From NCBI GenBank assembly GCA_965220075.1, contig OZ244806.1:372001-436000 (forward strand): a stretch of 64,000 nucleotides of DNA. Direction: 5' to 3'. The notes below the pieces were generated by a model. That model had not been told where the DNA came from, did not search any database, and saw nothing but the letters and a program-made list of their open reading frames with translations. Source of the DNA: G965220075 sp965220075 (GTDB lineage Bacteria; Chloroflexota; UBA11872). This document shows positions 46,286 to 54,405 of the stretch, in pieces. Both the position numbers and the translations under genes were made by a program. Within the stretch, counting starts at the first letter, position 1. Every line of letters starts with the position of its first letter.

Positions 46286-47977
46286 TCACTCCGACATCTC
46301 CGTCACGGCCGCCGGTGTGATCGCGCGGCCTTCGACGTGCCGCATGGCGGCTTGTACGAATCCCCGAAAGAGTGGATGCGCGCGGTTGGGACGTGAGCCG
46401 AACTCGGGGTGAAACTGCGAGCCCACGAACCATGGATGCCCCTCCAGCTCGATGATCTCCACAAGCTCGCCGTCGGGCGAAACGCCGCTGAAACGCATCC
46501 CTTGCGACTGCAGAATATCGCGGTACTCGTTGTTGACTTCCATTCGATGGCGATGCCGTTCGTCGGTGCGGTCGCGGCCGTACGTCTCGTGCACCTTCGT
46601 GCCCCTGGCCAGCTCGCAGGGCCATAGCCCCAGGCGCATGGAGCCGCCCAGGTTGGCCACGTTGTAGTACTGCGGCATCGGATGGATCACGGGGTGCTTG
46701 GCGTCGGGGTCGAACTCGATGCTATTGCACTCGTCCGTGCCCAGCACCTTGCGCGCGAACTCGATGACGGCGACCTGCATGCCTAAACACAGCCCGAGAT
46801 ATGGGACGCGCTGGGTGCGCGCGTAGTTGGCGGCTACGATCTTGCCCTCGATCCCGCGGCCGCCAAATCCTCCCGGCACCACGATGCCCGCGACTCCGCC
46901 GAGCAGGTCGGCCGGGTCGCGGTCCTCGAGATCCTCCGAGTCAACCCAGCGGATCCGCGGCGCCACGCGCAACTCGATTCCCGTGTGGCGAAGGGCCTCC
47001 ACCACGCTCAAGTAGGAGTCGGTCAACGTCACGTATTTGCCCACGACGGCGATTTCCAGCCCCGGCAGCGGCGAACCCAGCACGTCCACTATCCGGCGCC
47101 ATGCGTCCAGGTCGGGCGGCGCGGGGTCGAGCCCGAAGTGCTCGCAAATGAAGGCGCCCAGCCCGGCCTCCTCCAGGATCAACGGCACTTCGTAGATGTT
47201 GGACGCGTCCGGATTGGAAACCACCGCGTCGGATTCCACGTCGGCGAACAGCGCGACCTTCTCGACCAGCTCTTCGGTCAGCCGTTCGTCCGCCCGGCAC
47301 ACGATCACGTCCGGTTGAACGCCTACGCTGCGCAGCTCGCGCACGCTGTGCTGGGTGGGTTTCGTCTTCAGCTCGCCGGTGCCTCCGATCCGCGGGATCA
47401 GCGTCACGTGCACGAAGAGCACGTGCTCGTGGCCGGCCTCCCGGCGCATCTGGCGAAGCGCTTCGAGGAAGGGGATGTTCTCGATGTCGCCGACTATGCC
47501 CCCCACCTCGACGATCACGATCTGGGCGTCGCTGGGACCGCCCACGTCGCGGATACGCGCTTTGATCTCGTCGGTCACGTGCGGGATCACTTGAATCGTG
47601 CCGCCCAGAAAGTCGCCGCGCCGCTCGCGCCTTATCACCCGGTCGTAGACGCGGCCCGTAGTCAGGTTCGAAGCGACCGTCAGGTTCTCGTCGATGAACC
47701 GCTCATAGTGGCCCAGATCGAGGTCGGTCTCCGCCCCGTCCACCGTCACGAACACCTCGCCGTGCTGCAGGGGGCTCATGGTGCCGGGGTCCGTGTTGAT
47801 ATAAGGGTCCAGCTTCATGACCGAGACTCGCAGGCCGCGGCTCTTGAGCAGGCGTCCGATGCTGGCCACGCACACACCCTTGCCCACGCCGCTCACCACG
47901 CCGCCGGTTACGAAGATGTAGCGCCGCGGCTCTTTGCTGCCGGCGGCGCGCTCCGGCGGCTGCTCGCGCGTGCTCAC
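46286..47977 (-). CDS. pyrG: CTP synthase
   Basis: This 563-aa protein aminates UTP to CTP. The synthetase domain has FVTGGVVSGVGKGVCVASIG near residue 23, LDPYINTDPGTMSPLQHGEV near 57 and DLDLGHYERFID. The glutaminase domain starts near 290 and has GIVVPGGFGGRGIEGKIVAA, the nucleophile VPYLGLCLGMQVAVIEF and VGSQFHPEFGSRPNRAHPLF. Both domains are complete. It lies between the MBL-fold gene at 48009 and purA on the minus strand. Confidence 0.97.
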   Translation of the reverse strand: MSTREQPPERAAGSKEPRRYIFVTGGVVSGVGKGVCVASIGRLLKSRGLRVSVMKLDPYINTDPGTMSPLQHGEVFVTVDGAETDLDLGHYERFIDENLTVASNLTTGRVYDRVIRRERRGDFLGGTIQVIPHVTDEIKARIRDVGGPSDAQIVIVEVGGIVGDIENIPFLEALRQMRREAGHEHVLFVHVTLIPRIGGTGELKTKPTQHSVRELRSVGVQPDVIVCRADERLTEELVEKVALFADVESDAVVSNPDASNIYEVPLILEEAGLGAFICEHFGLDPAPPDLDAWRRIVDVLGSPLPGLEIAVVGKYVTLTDSYLSVVEALRHTGIELRVAPRIRWVDSEDLEDRDPADLLGGVAGIVVPGGFGGRGIEGKIVAANYARTQRVPYLGLCLGMQVAVIEFARKVLGTDECNSIEFDPDAKHPVIHPMPQYYNVANLGGSMRLGLWPCELARGTKVHETYGRDRTDERHRHRMEVNNEYRDILQSQGMRFSGVSPDGELVEIIELEGHPWFVGSQFHPEFGSRPNRAHPLFRGFVQAAMRHVEGRAITPAAVTEMSE

Positions 47978-48008
47978 CGGCCGGGGTTCCAGCGGTTGCG
48001 GCGCTGAA

Positions 48009-48656
48009 TCATTGCCCGCGCGGCTCTATGACCTGAACGCTGGTCGGGTCGGGAAGATTGTTGCGCGTGACGACCAGGCGTGCGGCGCTCTGCAGCTCCG
48101 CGCCGCTCAGCTCTTGCGCGGTCGCGCGCCACCCCTCCAGCCCGTCCGCGCGGGCGTGGCCGCGCGGGCCGAAGGGAACCGCCACGTTTGGCTCGATCCG
48201 GCTGATGGCCTGCAGCGTGGCGTCGCTGGCCGCGCCGTTGGATTGACCCTCCACGTTTATGAGCAGCACGTGTATGGCCCCCAGCGCGTCCAGCAGATCG
48301 TCGCTTGGTTCATTGTTCAGGGTGGCCACGTAGCCTACCGATATCCGATCGATCTCGATCGTGAAGAGCGTAGTCGACGAGCGCGCGCCGCTGGGATCCT
48401 CGGCGACCGCGTGCACGTACACGCCGGCCACCTCGTATTCGCCGGGACCGGACACGACGAAGGGCTCGCGGCCGTCCTTGTGCGGGCGCACCAGAGAGGC
48501 GGGCGCGTCGGCGGGAAGCTCCTCACTCAGCGTCACCAGATCGGCTTTGGGGCGCGCACTGCGCGGCATGCTTGCGGCCGTGTGGGGGTCCGTGGCGACG
48601 GCTGCGTCGCGTCCGCGGAGACGGAAGCACGCGCCGCCAAGCCACGTTACTTCCAT
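48009..48656 (-). CDS. MBL-fold protein with lost metal ligands, beside pyrG
   Basis: This 215-aa protein belongs to the Lactamase_B_3/UPF0173-like branch: MEVTWLGGACFRLRGRDAAV, then VVSGPGEYEVAGVYVHAV near 87 and TTLFTIEIDRISVGYVATLN. Where catalytic members have THxHxDH it reads LVTLSEELPADAP, with no histidine. It is therefore probably not an active metallohydrolase. It is 31 bp upstream of pyrG and in the same direction, so the two are likely co-transcribed. The second MBL gene of this window also sits in a pyrimidine operon. Confidence 0.75.
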   Translation of the reverse strand: MEVTWLGGACFRLRGRDAAVATDPHTAASMPRSARPKADLVTLSEELPADAPASLVRPHKDGREPFVVSGPGEYEVAGVYVHAVAEDPSGARSSTTLFTIEIDRISVGYVATLNNEPSDDLLDALGAIHVLLINVEGQSNGAASDATLQAISRIEPNVAVPFGPRGHARADGLEGWRATAQELSGAELQSAARLVVTRNNLPDPTSVQVIEPRGQ

Positions 48657-48704
48657 CCGCGCCTACTGTTCCATGGGCGGCGCGGTCGGGCGACCCGCCG
48701 GCAA

Positions 48705-48710
48705 ATTGTA
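48705..48710 (-). promoter_or_regulatory. Candidate extended -10 (TGCTACAAT) for the MBL-pyrG genes
   Basis: Minus-strand TACAAT with TG one base before it (TGCTACAAT) lies about 50 bp upstream of the MBL start at 48656. No clear -35 box is seen 17 bp further, as for other extended -10 promoters. Confidence 0.35.
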
Positions 48711-48787
48711 GCATGGGGCTCCTTCCCGACCGTTCGCGCCTCCAGTTTGGGATACACTCGAGCGGAGCTTTGCGGCGGTTTTGTACT

Positions 48788-49624
48788 GTGTTTGTTGCCA
48801 CAAAATTCCCAACCAATTTAGCCCATCGAGTCGCCTCCGCGGCGCGTGAGCTGGCCGCCTACGGCGACCTCCTGCGCAACCTGGTAGCGCGCGACCTCAA
48901 GCTGCGCTACCGCGGCTCGGCGCTCGGTTTTGCCTGGTCGCTGCTGAACCCCTTGCTCATGACGGGGGTGTTCACGATCGTCTTCGGCGTCCTCTCTAAG
49001 AGCGAGATCGAACGCTACCCGCTGTTCCTGATGGCCGCGCTGGTGCCCTGGCTCTTCACCCAGCACGCGCTGACGGCCGCCATGCGCAGCGTGACCTCCA
49101 ACGCCCAGCTCATCAAGAAAGTGTACTTCCCGCGTGAGCTGCTGCCGGTCAGCGCCGTGCTGGCCAGCTTCGTCAACTTCCTGCTGGCCTACGGCGTCTT
49201 CTGGATCATCGGCCTGATATTCGGCGTCGGCAACACGCGCGCCATGGCCTTCGTGCCCCTCGTAATGCTGCTGCACCTGGCTCTGATAATGGGCCTGGCG
49301 CTCATCCTGGCCACCGCCAACGTCTTCTTTCGCGACACCGAGCACCTGGTGGAGATCGGCCTGCTGGCCTGGTTTTTCCTCACGCCCATCTTCTACAAGA
49401 TGGACATCGTTCCCAACAACACGTTTCTCGGTCTCGACGTTCACCGCTGGGTCTTCTCGCTCAACCCCATGGCTACGCTCGTGACCGACTATCGCTATGC
49501 CGTGATGTCGGGCGACTTTCCCATCAGGCACACCATGGTCACCGTCGCCACCGCGCTGATAGCGGTCTCCGTCGGCTGGTATCTGTTCCGCCGCTTCGCG
49601 CCACGCTTCGCCGAGGAGCTCTAG
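48788..49624 (+). CDS. wzm: ABC-2 type polysaccharide export permease (Wzm)
   Basis: This protein of about 278 aa starts at GTG 48788; the frame is open further upstream but overlaps the MBL gene there. LLRNLVARDLKLRYRGSALG and FAWSLLNPLLMTGVFTIVFG near 30-65 are the ABC-2 transporter signature for O-antigen/teichoic-acid exporters. About six membrane segments follow (LFLMAALVPWLFTQHAL, FVNFLLAYGVFWIIGLIFGV and others), with FFRDTEHLVEIGLLAWFFLT and TPIFYKM typical of Wzm/TagG. It works with the next gene, the ATPase, to export lipid-linked polysaccharide. Confidence 0.93.
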   Translation: MFVATKFPTNLAHRVASAARELAAYGDLLRNLVARDLKLRYRGSALGFAWSLLNPLLMTGVFTIVFGVLSKSEIERYPLFLMAALVPWLFTQHALTAAMRSVTSNAQLIKKVYFPRELLPVSAVLASFVNFLLAYGVFWIIGLIFGVGNTRAMAFVPLVMLLHLALIMGLALILATANVFFRDTEHLVEIGLLAWFFLTPIFYKMDIVPNNTFLGLDVHRWVFSLNPMATLVTDYRYAVMSGDFPIRHTMVTVATALIAVSVGWYLFRRFAPRFAEEL

Positions 49625-49625
49625 G

Positions 49626-51335
49626 GTGACCGCGCCCGCCATCGAGCTGCGCGGCGTGCGCAAGCGTTTCGTCATCCGCCACGCCGCGGCGCGCTCGCTG
49701 CAGGGCACCCTGCTGGCCTTCCTGGGCCGCCGCGACATCCGGCACGAGGAGTTCTGGGCGCTGGACGGAGTGGACCTCACGGTTCCGCGCGGCGAGACCT
49801 TGGGCATTATTGGACCTAACGGCTCCGGCAAGACCACCGTCCTCAAGCTGCTGGCGCGCACCATCCAGCCCACTTCCGGCGCCATCCACACGGGCGGCAA
49901 GGTGTTCGGTTTGCTGGAGCTGGGCGCCGGCATGCACCCCGATCTGACCGGCCGCGAGAACATCTTTCTCAACGGGGCGTTCCTGGGCCTGCGGCGCCGC
50001 ACGATTCAGGATCTCTACGACCGCATCGTCGACTTCGCCGAGCTGCACCAGTTCATCGACACGCCGGTCAAGCACTACTCGTCCGGCATGTTCATGCGCC
50101 TCGGCTTCGCGATCGCGCTCAACGTCGATCCCGACATTTTGCTCATCGACGAGGCGCTGGCGGTCGGCGACGCGCGCTTCACGGCCAAGTGCTACGCGGC
50201 GCTCTCCGAGGTCAAGCGCAAGGGACGCACCATCGTCTTCGTCTCGCACGACCCCATCCAGGTGCGGCGCTTTTGCGACCGCGTGCTCTGGCTGGACGCC
50301 GGGCGGGCGCGCATGCTGGGCGACCCGCGCGAGATCATTCAGGCCTACATTCGCAACATGCGTATCGAATCGGCGCCGGCCCAGCCCTTGCCTAGCCGCA
50401 CTCCGGTCGCCGAGGGTTCCGGCGAGGCGCGCATTCGAGCCGCTCTCCTGCTCGACGAAGATGGAAGGACGGAGCGCCACGACTGTCTGCCCGGCGGCCA
50501 CGCTCTCCTGCGGCTGGAGTTGGAAACGGACCGCTATATCGAGGACGTGGTGGTGGGGTTCGGGCTGCGCCGCAGCGACGGGCTGCTCGTGTGGGAGTCA
50601 TCCACCGCCTCCACGATCGGCCCCGTGGAGCTCATGCCCGGGCGCACGCAGATCGATTGCCGGCTGGGGCCGTTGCCCTTGGGCGCCGGCGCCTATCACG
50701 TCTCGCTGGGCGCCTGGCCCGCCAGCGACCGCATGCGGCCGTTCCACGTCTGGCCCAACGCGCTCTCGCTGTTCGTGGCGCGCGCCGCCGGCACGCAGCG
50801 CGGAAGCGCGGTGGTGCCCGCGCAGTGGCGCGTGAGCGCCTCCGCCGCGCACGCCCCGCTCGAGTCCGCCCGCGATCCGGTGCCCCAGCCCGACATGGTC
50901 ACCGTCGACGGTGGTCCCATCTGGTCGCCGCCGCCCGACCGCATCACGATCGGCGACAAGGATGACGAGTGGCTGGGCGCCGGCTGGTATCCGCCCGAGG
51001 ATTGGCCGCCGCACGTGCGCTGGACCACCGATAGCGCCCGCGCTTACGTCACCCAAGGCGTTGGCCAGGGCGCTCTTGTGCTCTCCGTTTGCCGCCCTCT
51101 TCATGCAGCGCACCCGGTCGCGGCCCACGTCCGCATCGACGGCAAGCGCGTCGCCACTTTCCGCGTGCACGGGATGGATTTCGAGGACGTGGTCGTCCCG
51201 CTCGATCCGGTCGACGCGCCCAGCGCGCTGCAAGTGACCATCGAGGTAGACGAGGCCCTCGTGCCGGCCGCCGTTGGGCTGGACGACGACACCCGCAGGC
51301 TCGGACTGGCGGTTCGCTCCATCCGGGTGGAATGA
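49626..51335 (+). CDS. wzt: ABC polysaccharide export ATPase with C-terminal sugar-binding domains (Wzt)
   Basis: This 569-aa protein starts at GTG 49626. Walker A IIGPNGSGKTTVLKLLART is near residue 60, the signature is YSSGMFMRLGFAIAL near 156, and Walker B is DILLIDEALAVGDARF near 171. FGLLELGAGMHPDLTGRENI is typical of O-antigen exporters. After about 250 comes a Wzt_C-like beta domain (LLRLELETDRYIEDVVVGFG) that would recognise the glycan end. From about 440 a further module begins (DEWLGAGWYPPEDWPPHVRW), similar to insertions in the two following genes. Single-module Wzt proteins are about 400-460 aa, so this one is extended. Confidence 0.93.
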   Translation: MTAPAIELRGVRKRFVIRHAAARSLQGTLLAFLGRRDIRHEEFWALDGVDLTVPRGETLGIIGPNGSGKTTVLKLLARTIQPTSGAIHTGGKVFGLLELGAGMHPDLTGRENIFLNGAFLGLRRRTIQDLYDRIVDFAELHQFIDTPVKHYSSGMFMRLGFAIALNVDPDILLIDEALAVGDARFTAKCYAALSEVKRKGRTIVFVSHDPIQVRRFCDRVLWLDAGRARMLGDPREIIQAYIRNMRIESAPAQPLPSRTPVAEGSGEARIRAALLLDEDGRTERHDCLPGGHALLRLELETDRYIEDVVVGFGLRRSDGLLVWESSTASTIGPVELMPGRTQIDCRLGPLPLGAGAYHVSLGAWPASDRMRPFHVWPNALSLFVARAAGTQRGSAVVPAQWRVSASAAHAPLESARDPVPQPDMVTVDGGPIWSPPPDRITIGDKDDEWLGAGWYPPEDWPPHVRWTTDSARAYVTQGVGQGALVLSVCRPLHAAHPVAAHVRIDGKRVATFRVHGMDFEDVVVPLDPVDAPSALQVTIEVDEALVPAAVGLDDDTRRLGLAVRSIRVE

Positions 51336-52774
51336 CGCCCGCGCCGCGCGCGGGCAAACCGCGCCCCGCCGGTCGTCGCGCGCCGCCGAGCGCCGCCGCC
51401 GAGCTGCCGCCGGTGCGCGTGGTCATCCTGAACTACAACGGGGCCGGATTTATCGAGCCCTGCCTGGCCGCGGCGCTGCAGACGGACTACCCGCATGTCG
51501 AGCTCGTGGTCGTGGACAACGCCTCGACGGACGGCTCGCCGGACTCGGTGCGGCGTGAGTTCCCCCAGGTCACGCTGGTCGAGGCCGGCGCCAACATTGG
51601 CTTCGCGCGCGGCAACAACCTGGCTCTGCGCGGCGCCCAGTGCCCCTACGTGGCCTTGCTCAATCCCGACACACGTGTGTCGCCGGACTGGCTGCGGCCT
51701 CTCGTAGAGCGTCTCCAGGCGGACCCGCTGACCGCCGGCGTCGGCCCCAAGATTCTCTTCGACCGTGACCGCGTGGCCGTGCGGCTCACTAGCGAGACTT
51801 TCCGTCCGCACGGCGCTGACGCGCGCGAGCTGGGCGCCCGCGTCTATGCCGCACGGCTGGCGCCGCCCGCCCGCGCCGGCGCGGTGGCGTTCAATCAGGG
51901 CGTCTTTGGCCTCGAAACCGATAGCGCCGGCCGCCCGTTTCGCTGGATGAGCGGTCGGGCCGAGCTGGCTGTTCCGGTTGCCGAGGGTCCTACTCGACTC
52001 GAGCTTGAGATGAGCGCCGGCGACGGGCGCTGCGCGGTTCCCTTCGAGGCCGCGGTCGACGGGACGCCGTTGCTGCGCACCCGTTTGAACGCGCCCAATA
52101 CGTCGATTGAAATCGAGATTCCGGCCAGCCTGGCGGCGCGCGCGCGGCGTCCCGTGGTGGAGAACGCCGGCATCGCGCCCCTGCCGGACGGGTCCATGCG
52201 CGACAGGGGCACGCGCGTCTCCCAGGGCAACGTCTGGCACGAGTGGGACGGCGGCCCGTTCGACCGCCCCGGTGAGGTGTTCGCGGTCAAGGGCGGCGCC
52301 GCGCTCTACCGCAGTGCCATGCTCGAGTCGCTCGACTACCTCGACCCCGGGTTCTTCATGTACTACGAGGACGCTGACCTATGCTGGCGTGCGCGCCGGC
52401 GCGGCTGGCGCTTCTGGTATGAGCCGGCGGCCGTGGTACGGCACTCGCGCGCCGCGCTGAGCGGCGAATGGTCGCCCGCGTTCATCCGCAACGTGGAGTC
52501 GGGAATGCTGCGCATGCTTGGCAAGAACGCGCCGCTCGCCTGGATGGGGCGGCAGGCGCTGCGCGCGGCCAGGGAGAGCGTTGACGGCCTTCTCCAGGCG
52601 GGCGGCGCGCGGCTGCGCGGACAGCCCGCCGACTCGGGCGCCGCCGCCGCGCGTGCGGCCGCGCTGGCGCGCGTGGGACGCCAGTGGAGCGACATCAGGC
52701 GCCTGCGCCGGGTCGAGCGAGAGCTGGCGCCGCTCGACGGCCGCGAGCTCGTGCCCTTTGTGGAGGCCCCATGA
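51332..52774 (+). CDS. GT2 glycosyltransferase with an inserted beta-sandwich module
   Basis: This 480-aa protein starts at ATG 51332, overlapping wzt by 4 bp. The GT2 (rhamnosyltransferase-like) fold is clear: VVILNYNGAGFIEPCLAAAL near residue 30, ELVVVDNASTDGSPDSVRRE, ANIGFARGNNLAL, VALLNPDTRVSPDWL (DxD-like NPD) and, much later, YLDPGFFMYYEDADLCWRAR. Between them about 130 extra residues (about 180-310) form a beta-rich insert with RPFRWMSGRAELAVPVAEGP. Family members normally have only a short loop here. The C-terminus is Ala/Arg-rich and helical. It acts in the cytoplasm on a nucleotide-sugar donor, sugar unknown. Confidence 0.9.
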   Translation: MTPAPRAGKPRPAGRRAPPSAAAELPPVRVVILNYNGAGFIEPCLAAALQTDYPHVELVVVDNASTDGSPDSVRREFPQVTLVEAGANIGFARGNNLALRGAQCPYVALLNPDTRVSPDWLRPLVERLQADPLTAGVGPKILFDRDRVAVRLTSETFRPHGADARELGARVYAARLAPPARAGAVAFNQGVFGLETDSAGRPFRWMSGRAELAVPVAEGPTRLELEMSAGDGRCAVPFEAAVDGTPLLRTRLNAPNTSIEIEIPASLAARARRPVVENAGIAPLPDGSMRDRGTRVSQGNVWHEWDGGPFDRPGEVFAVKGGAALYRSAMLESLDYLDPGFFMYYEDADLCWRARRRGWRFWYEPAAVVRHSRAALSGEWSPAFIRNVESGMLRMLGKNAPLAWMGRQALRAARESVDGLLQAGGARLRGQPADSGAAAARAAALARVGRQWSDIRRLRRVERELAPLDGRELVPFVEAP

Positions 52775-54354
52775 GGGCGGCCGTATACAACCGCTGGCTG
52801 CATCAACGCGGCGGCGGCGAGCGTCACGCGGCCATGGCCGCGGCGGTCCTGGCCGAGCGCTTTCAAACCGAGCTGGTCACCCATCGCGCCATCTCGCGCG
52901 AGGCCCTGCAGGCGGCCCTCAACATCGATCTGTCGGCGGTGAACATCCGCGTGATCCCGGCGCTGCCGCCCAATCGATTCAGTTCCTTCACGCGCGCCTA
53001 CGACCTTTTCGTCAACTCCTCTTTCATGACCAGCCAGCCTTCCGCCGCGCGCCGCGGCATGCTGCTGGTCCTCTTCCCCTCGCCCGTCGACCGCGGCTGG
53101 GCGGCGCGGCTGCGCCAGGCGGTTGGGCGCCTGCTCATCCGCGAGTTCCTGCTGCCCGAATGGACCGACGGCTTCTACGACGTCCAGGAGCTCGGCCGCG
53201 GCTGGTTCCGCTACACGACCGACCGCGCCACCGTGAGCCTGCGCGTGCCGCCGGGCCGGCGCTCCGTGCCCGTCGACATCGTGGCCGGCAACTTTCGCCC
53301 CGAGGGGGACCTACGCGTGCGCTGCCGAGTCGGCGAGCACCCGGTCGGTGAGAGAGATTTCCCCCCGACGCCGGGCAATTTCGTGACCTGGCGTCTGGAG
53401 CTCGACCGGAAGTGGATCAGCAACCGCAGCGTCGAGCTCACCCTCGAGTCCCCCACCTTCAACCCCTCCGAGGGGATCGGCCGCGCTGACGACAACCGCG
53501 AAGTGGGCCTGGCGGTCACCGACGTCCGCATCCCCCACCCGCGCCGCTACCTGCACGAGCTGCTGTTCCGCCGCGTGTTCCGCGAGCTGGGCCTGCGGCT
53601 CGAAGGACTGCCCACCCACTACAGCCTGGAGCACCTCGGCACCTACGACCTGATCTGCCCCATCTCCGAGTTCAGCCGGAACTGGATGCGCGAGTACTGG
53701 AGCAAGGACGGACCGCTGCTCTACCCGCCCGTCGACACCAGCGGGGCTGAGTCTCGCCCCAAGCAGCGCATCATCCTGGGGGTCGGTCGATTCTTCCGCG
53801 GCAGCCACGAGAAGAAGCACGGCGAGATGATCAAGCAGTTCGTGCAGATGGTGCGTGAGGGTCTGCGCGGCTGGACGCTGCACCTGGCCGGCCACCAGAG
53901 CGGGCGCGATATCGACCTGGACTACACCGCGGAGCTGCGCCGCCGCGCGCACGGCCATCCCATCGAGATTCACGTAGACATGGACTTCGAGCGGCTGCGG
54001 CGGCTCTACGCCGACGCCAGCATCTACTGGCACGCGGCCGGCTTCGGCGAGCGCGTCACGCGCAACCCGGTGAGGTTCGAGCACTTCGGCATCACCGTGG
54101 TGGAGGCCATGGCCAGCGCCGCCGTGCCCATCGTGCTCGATCAGGGCGGGCTGCCGGAGTTGGTCACGAATGGCGTGGACGGTTTCCATTGGTCCACGCC
54201 GCGGCAATTGCGCGCCCGCACCTGGGAGCTGGTGCGCGATCCGGCCCGACGCGAGCACATGGCCGCGGCCGCGCGCGCGTCCAGCGAGAAGTTCAACGTG
54301 CCCGCGTTTCGCGCGCGCCTCAACGAGTTGGTCGACAGCCTTGGATTCGCCTAG
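52771..54354 (+). CDS. GT4 glycosyltransferase with an inserted beta-sandwich module
   Basis: This 527-aa protein starts at ATG 52771 after GGAGG, overlapping the GT2 stop. The N-terminal domain has MRAAVYNRWLHQRGGGERHA. A module at about 125-255 (GRGWFRYTTDRATVSLRVPP, ELTLESPTFNPSEG) interrupts it. The C-terminal GT-B domain continues with RIILGVGRFFRGSHEKKHGE, LHLAGHQSGRDIDLDYTAEL, IYWHAAGFGERV and HFGITVVEAMASAAVPIVLD (E-x7-E motif). GT4 enzymes retain anomeric configuration. The normal length is about 380; the surplus is the inserted module. Confidence 0.9.
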   Translation: MRAAVYNRWLHQRGGGERHAAMAAAVLAERFQTELVTHRAISREALQAALNIDLSAVNIRVIPALPPNRFSSFTRAYDLFVNSSFMTSQPSAARRGMLLVLFPSPVDRGWAARLRQAVGRLLIREFLLPEWTDGFYDVQELGRGWFRYTTDRATVSLRVPPGRRSVPVDIVAGNFRPEGDLRVRCRVGEHPVGERDFPPTPGNFVTWRLELDRKWISNRSVELTLESPTFNPSEGIGRADDNREVGLAVTDVRIPHPRRYLHELLFRRVFRELGLRLEGLPTHYSLEHLGTYDLICPISEFSRNWMREYWSKDGPLLYPPVDTSGAESRPKQRIILGVGRFFRGSHEKKHGEMIKQFVQMVREGLRGWTLHLAGHQSGRDIDLDYTAELRRRAHGHPIEIHVDMDFERLRRLYADASIYWHAAGFGERVTRNPVRFEHFGITVVEAMASAAVPIVLDQGGLPELVTNGVDGFHWSTPRQLRARTWELVRDPARREHMAAAARASSEKFNVPAFRARLNELVDSLGFA

Positions 54355-54405
54355 CTCCGTGGGTCTCGTCACCGGCTCCGCCCGGCGCCGCGCACAACGG
54401 TGCAA

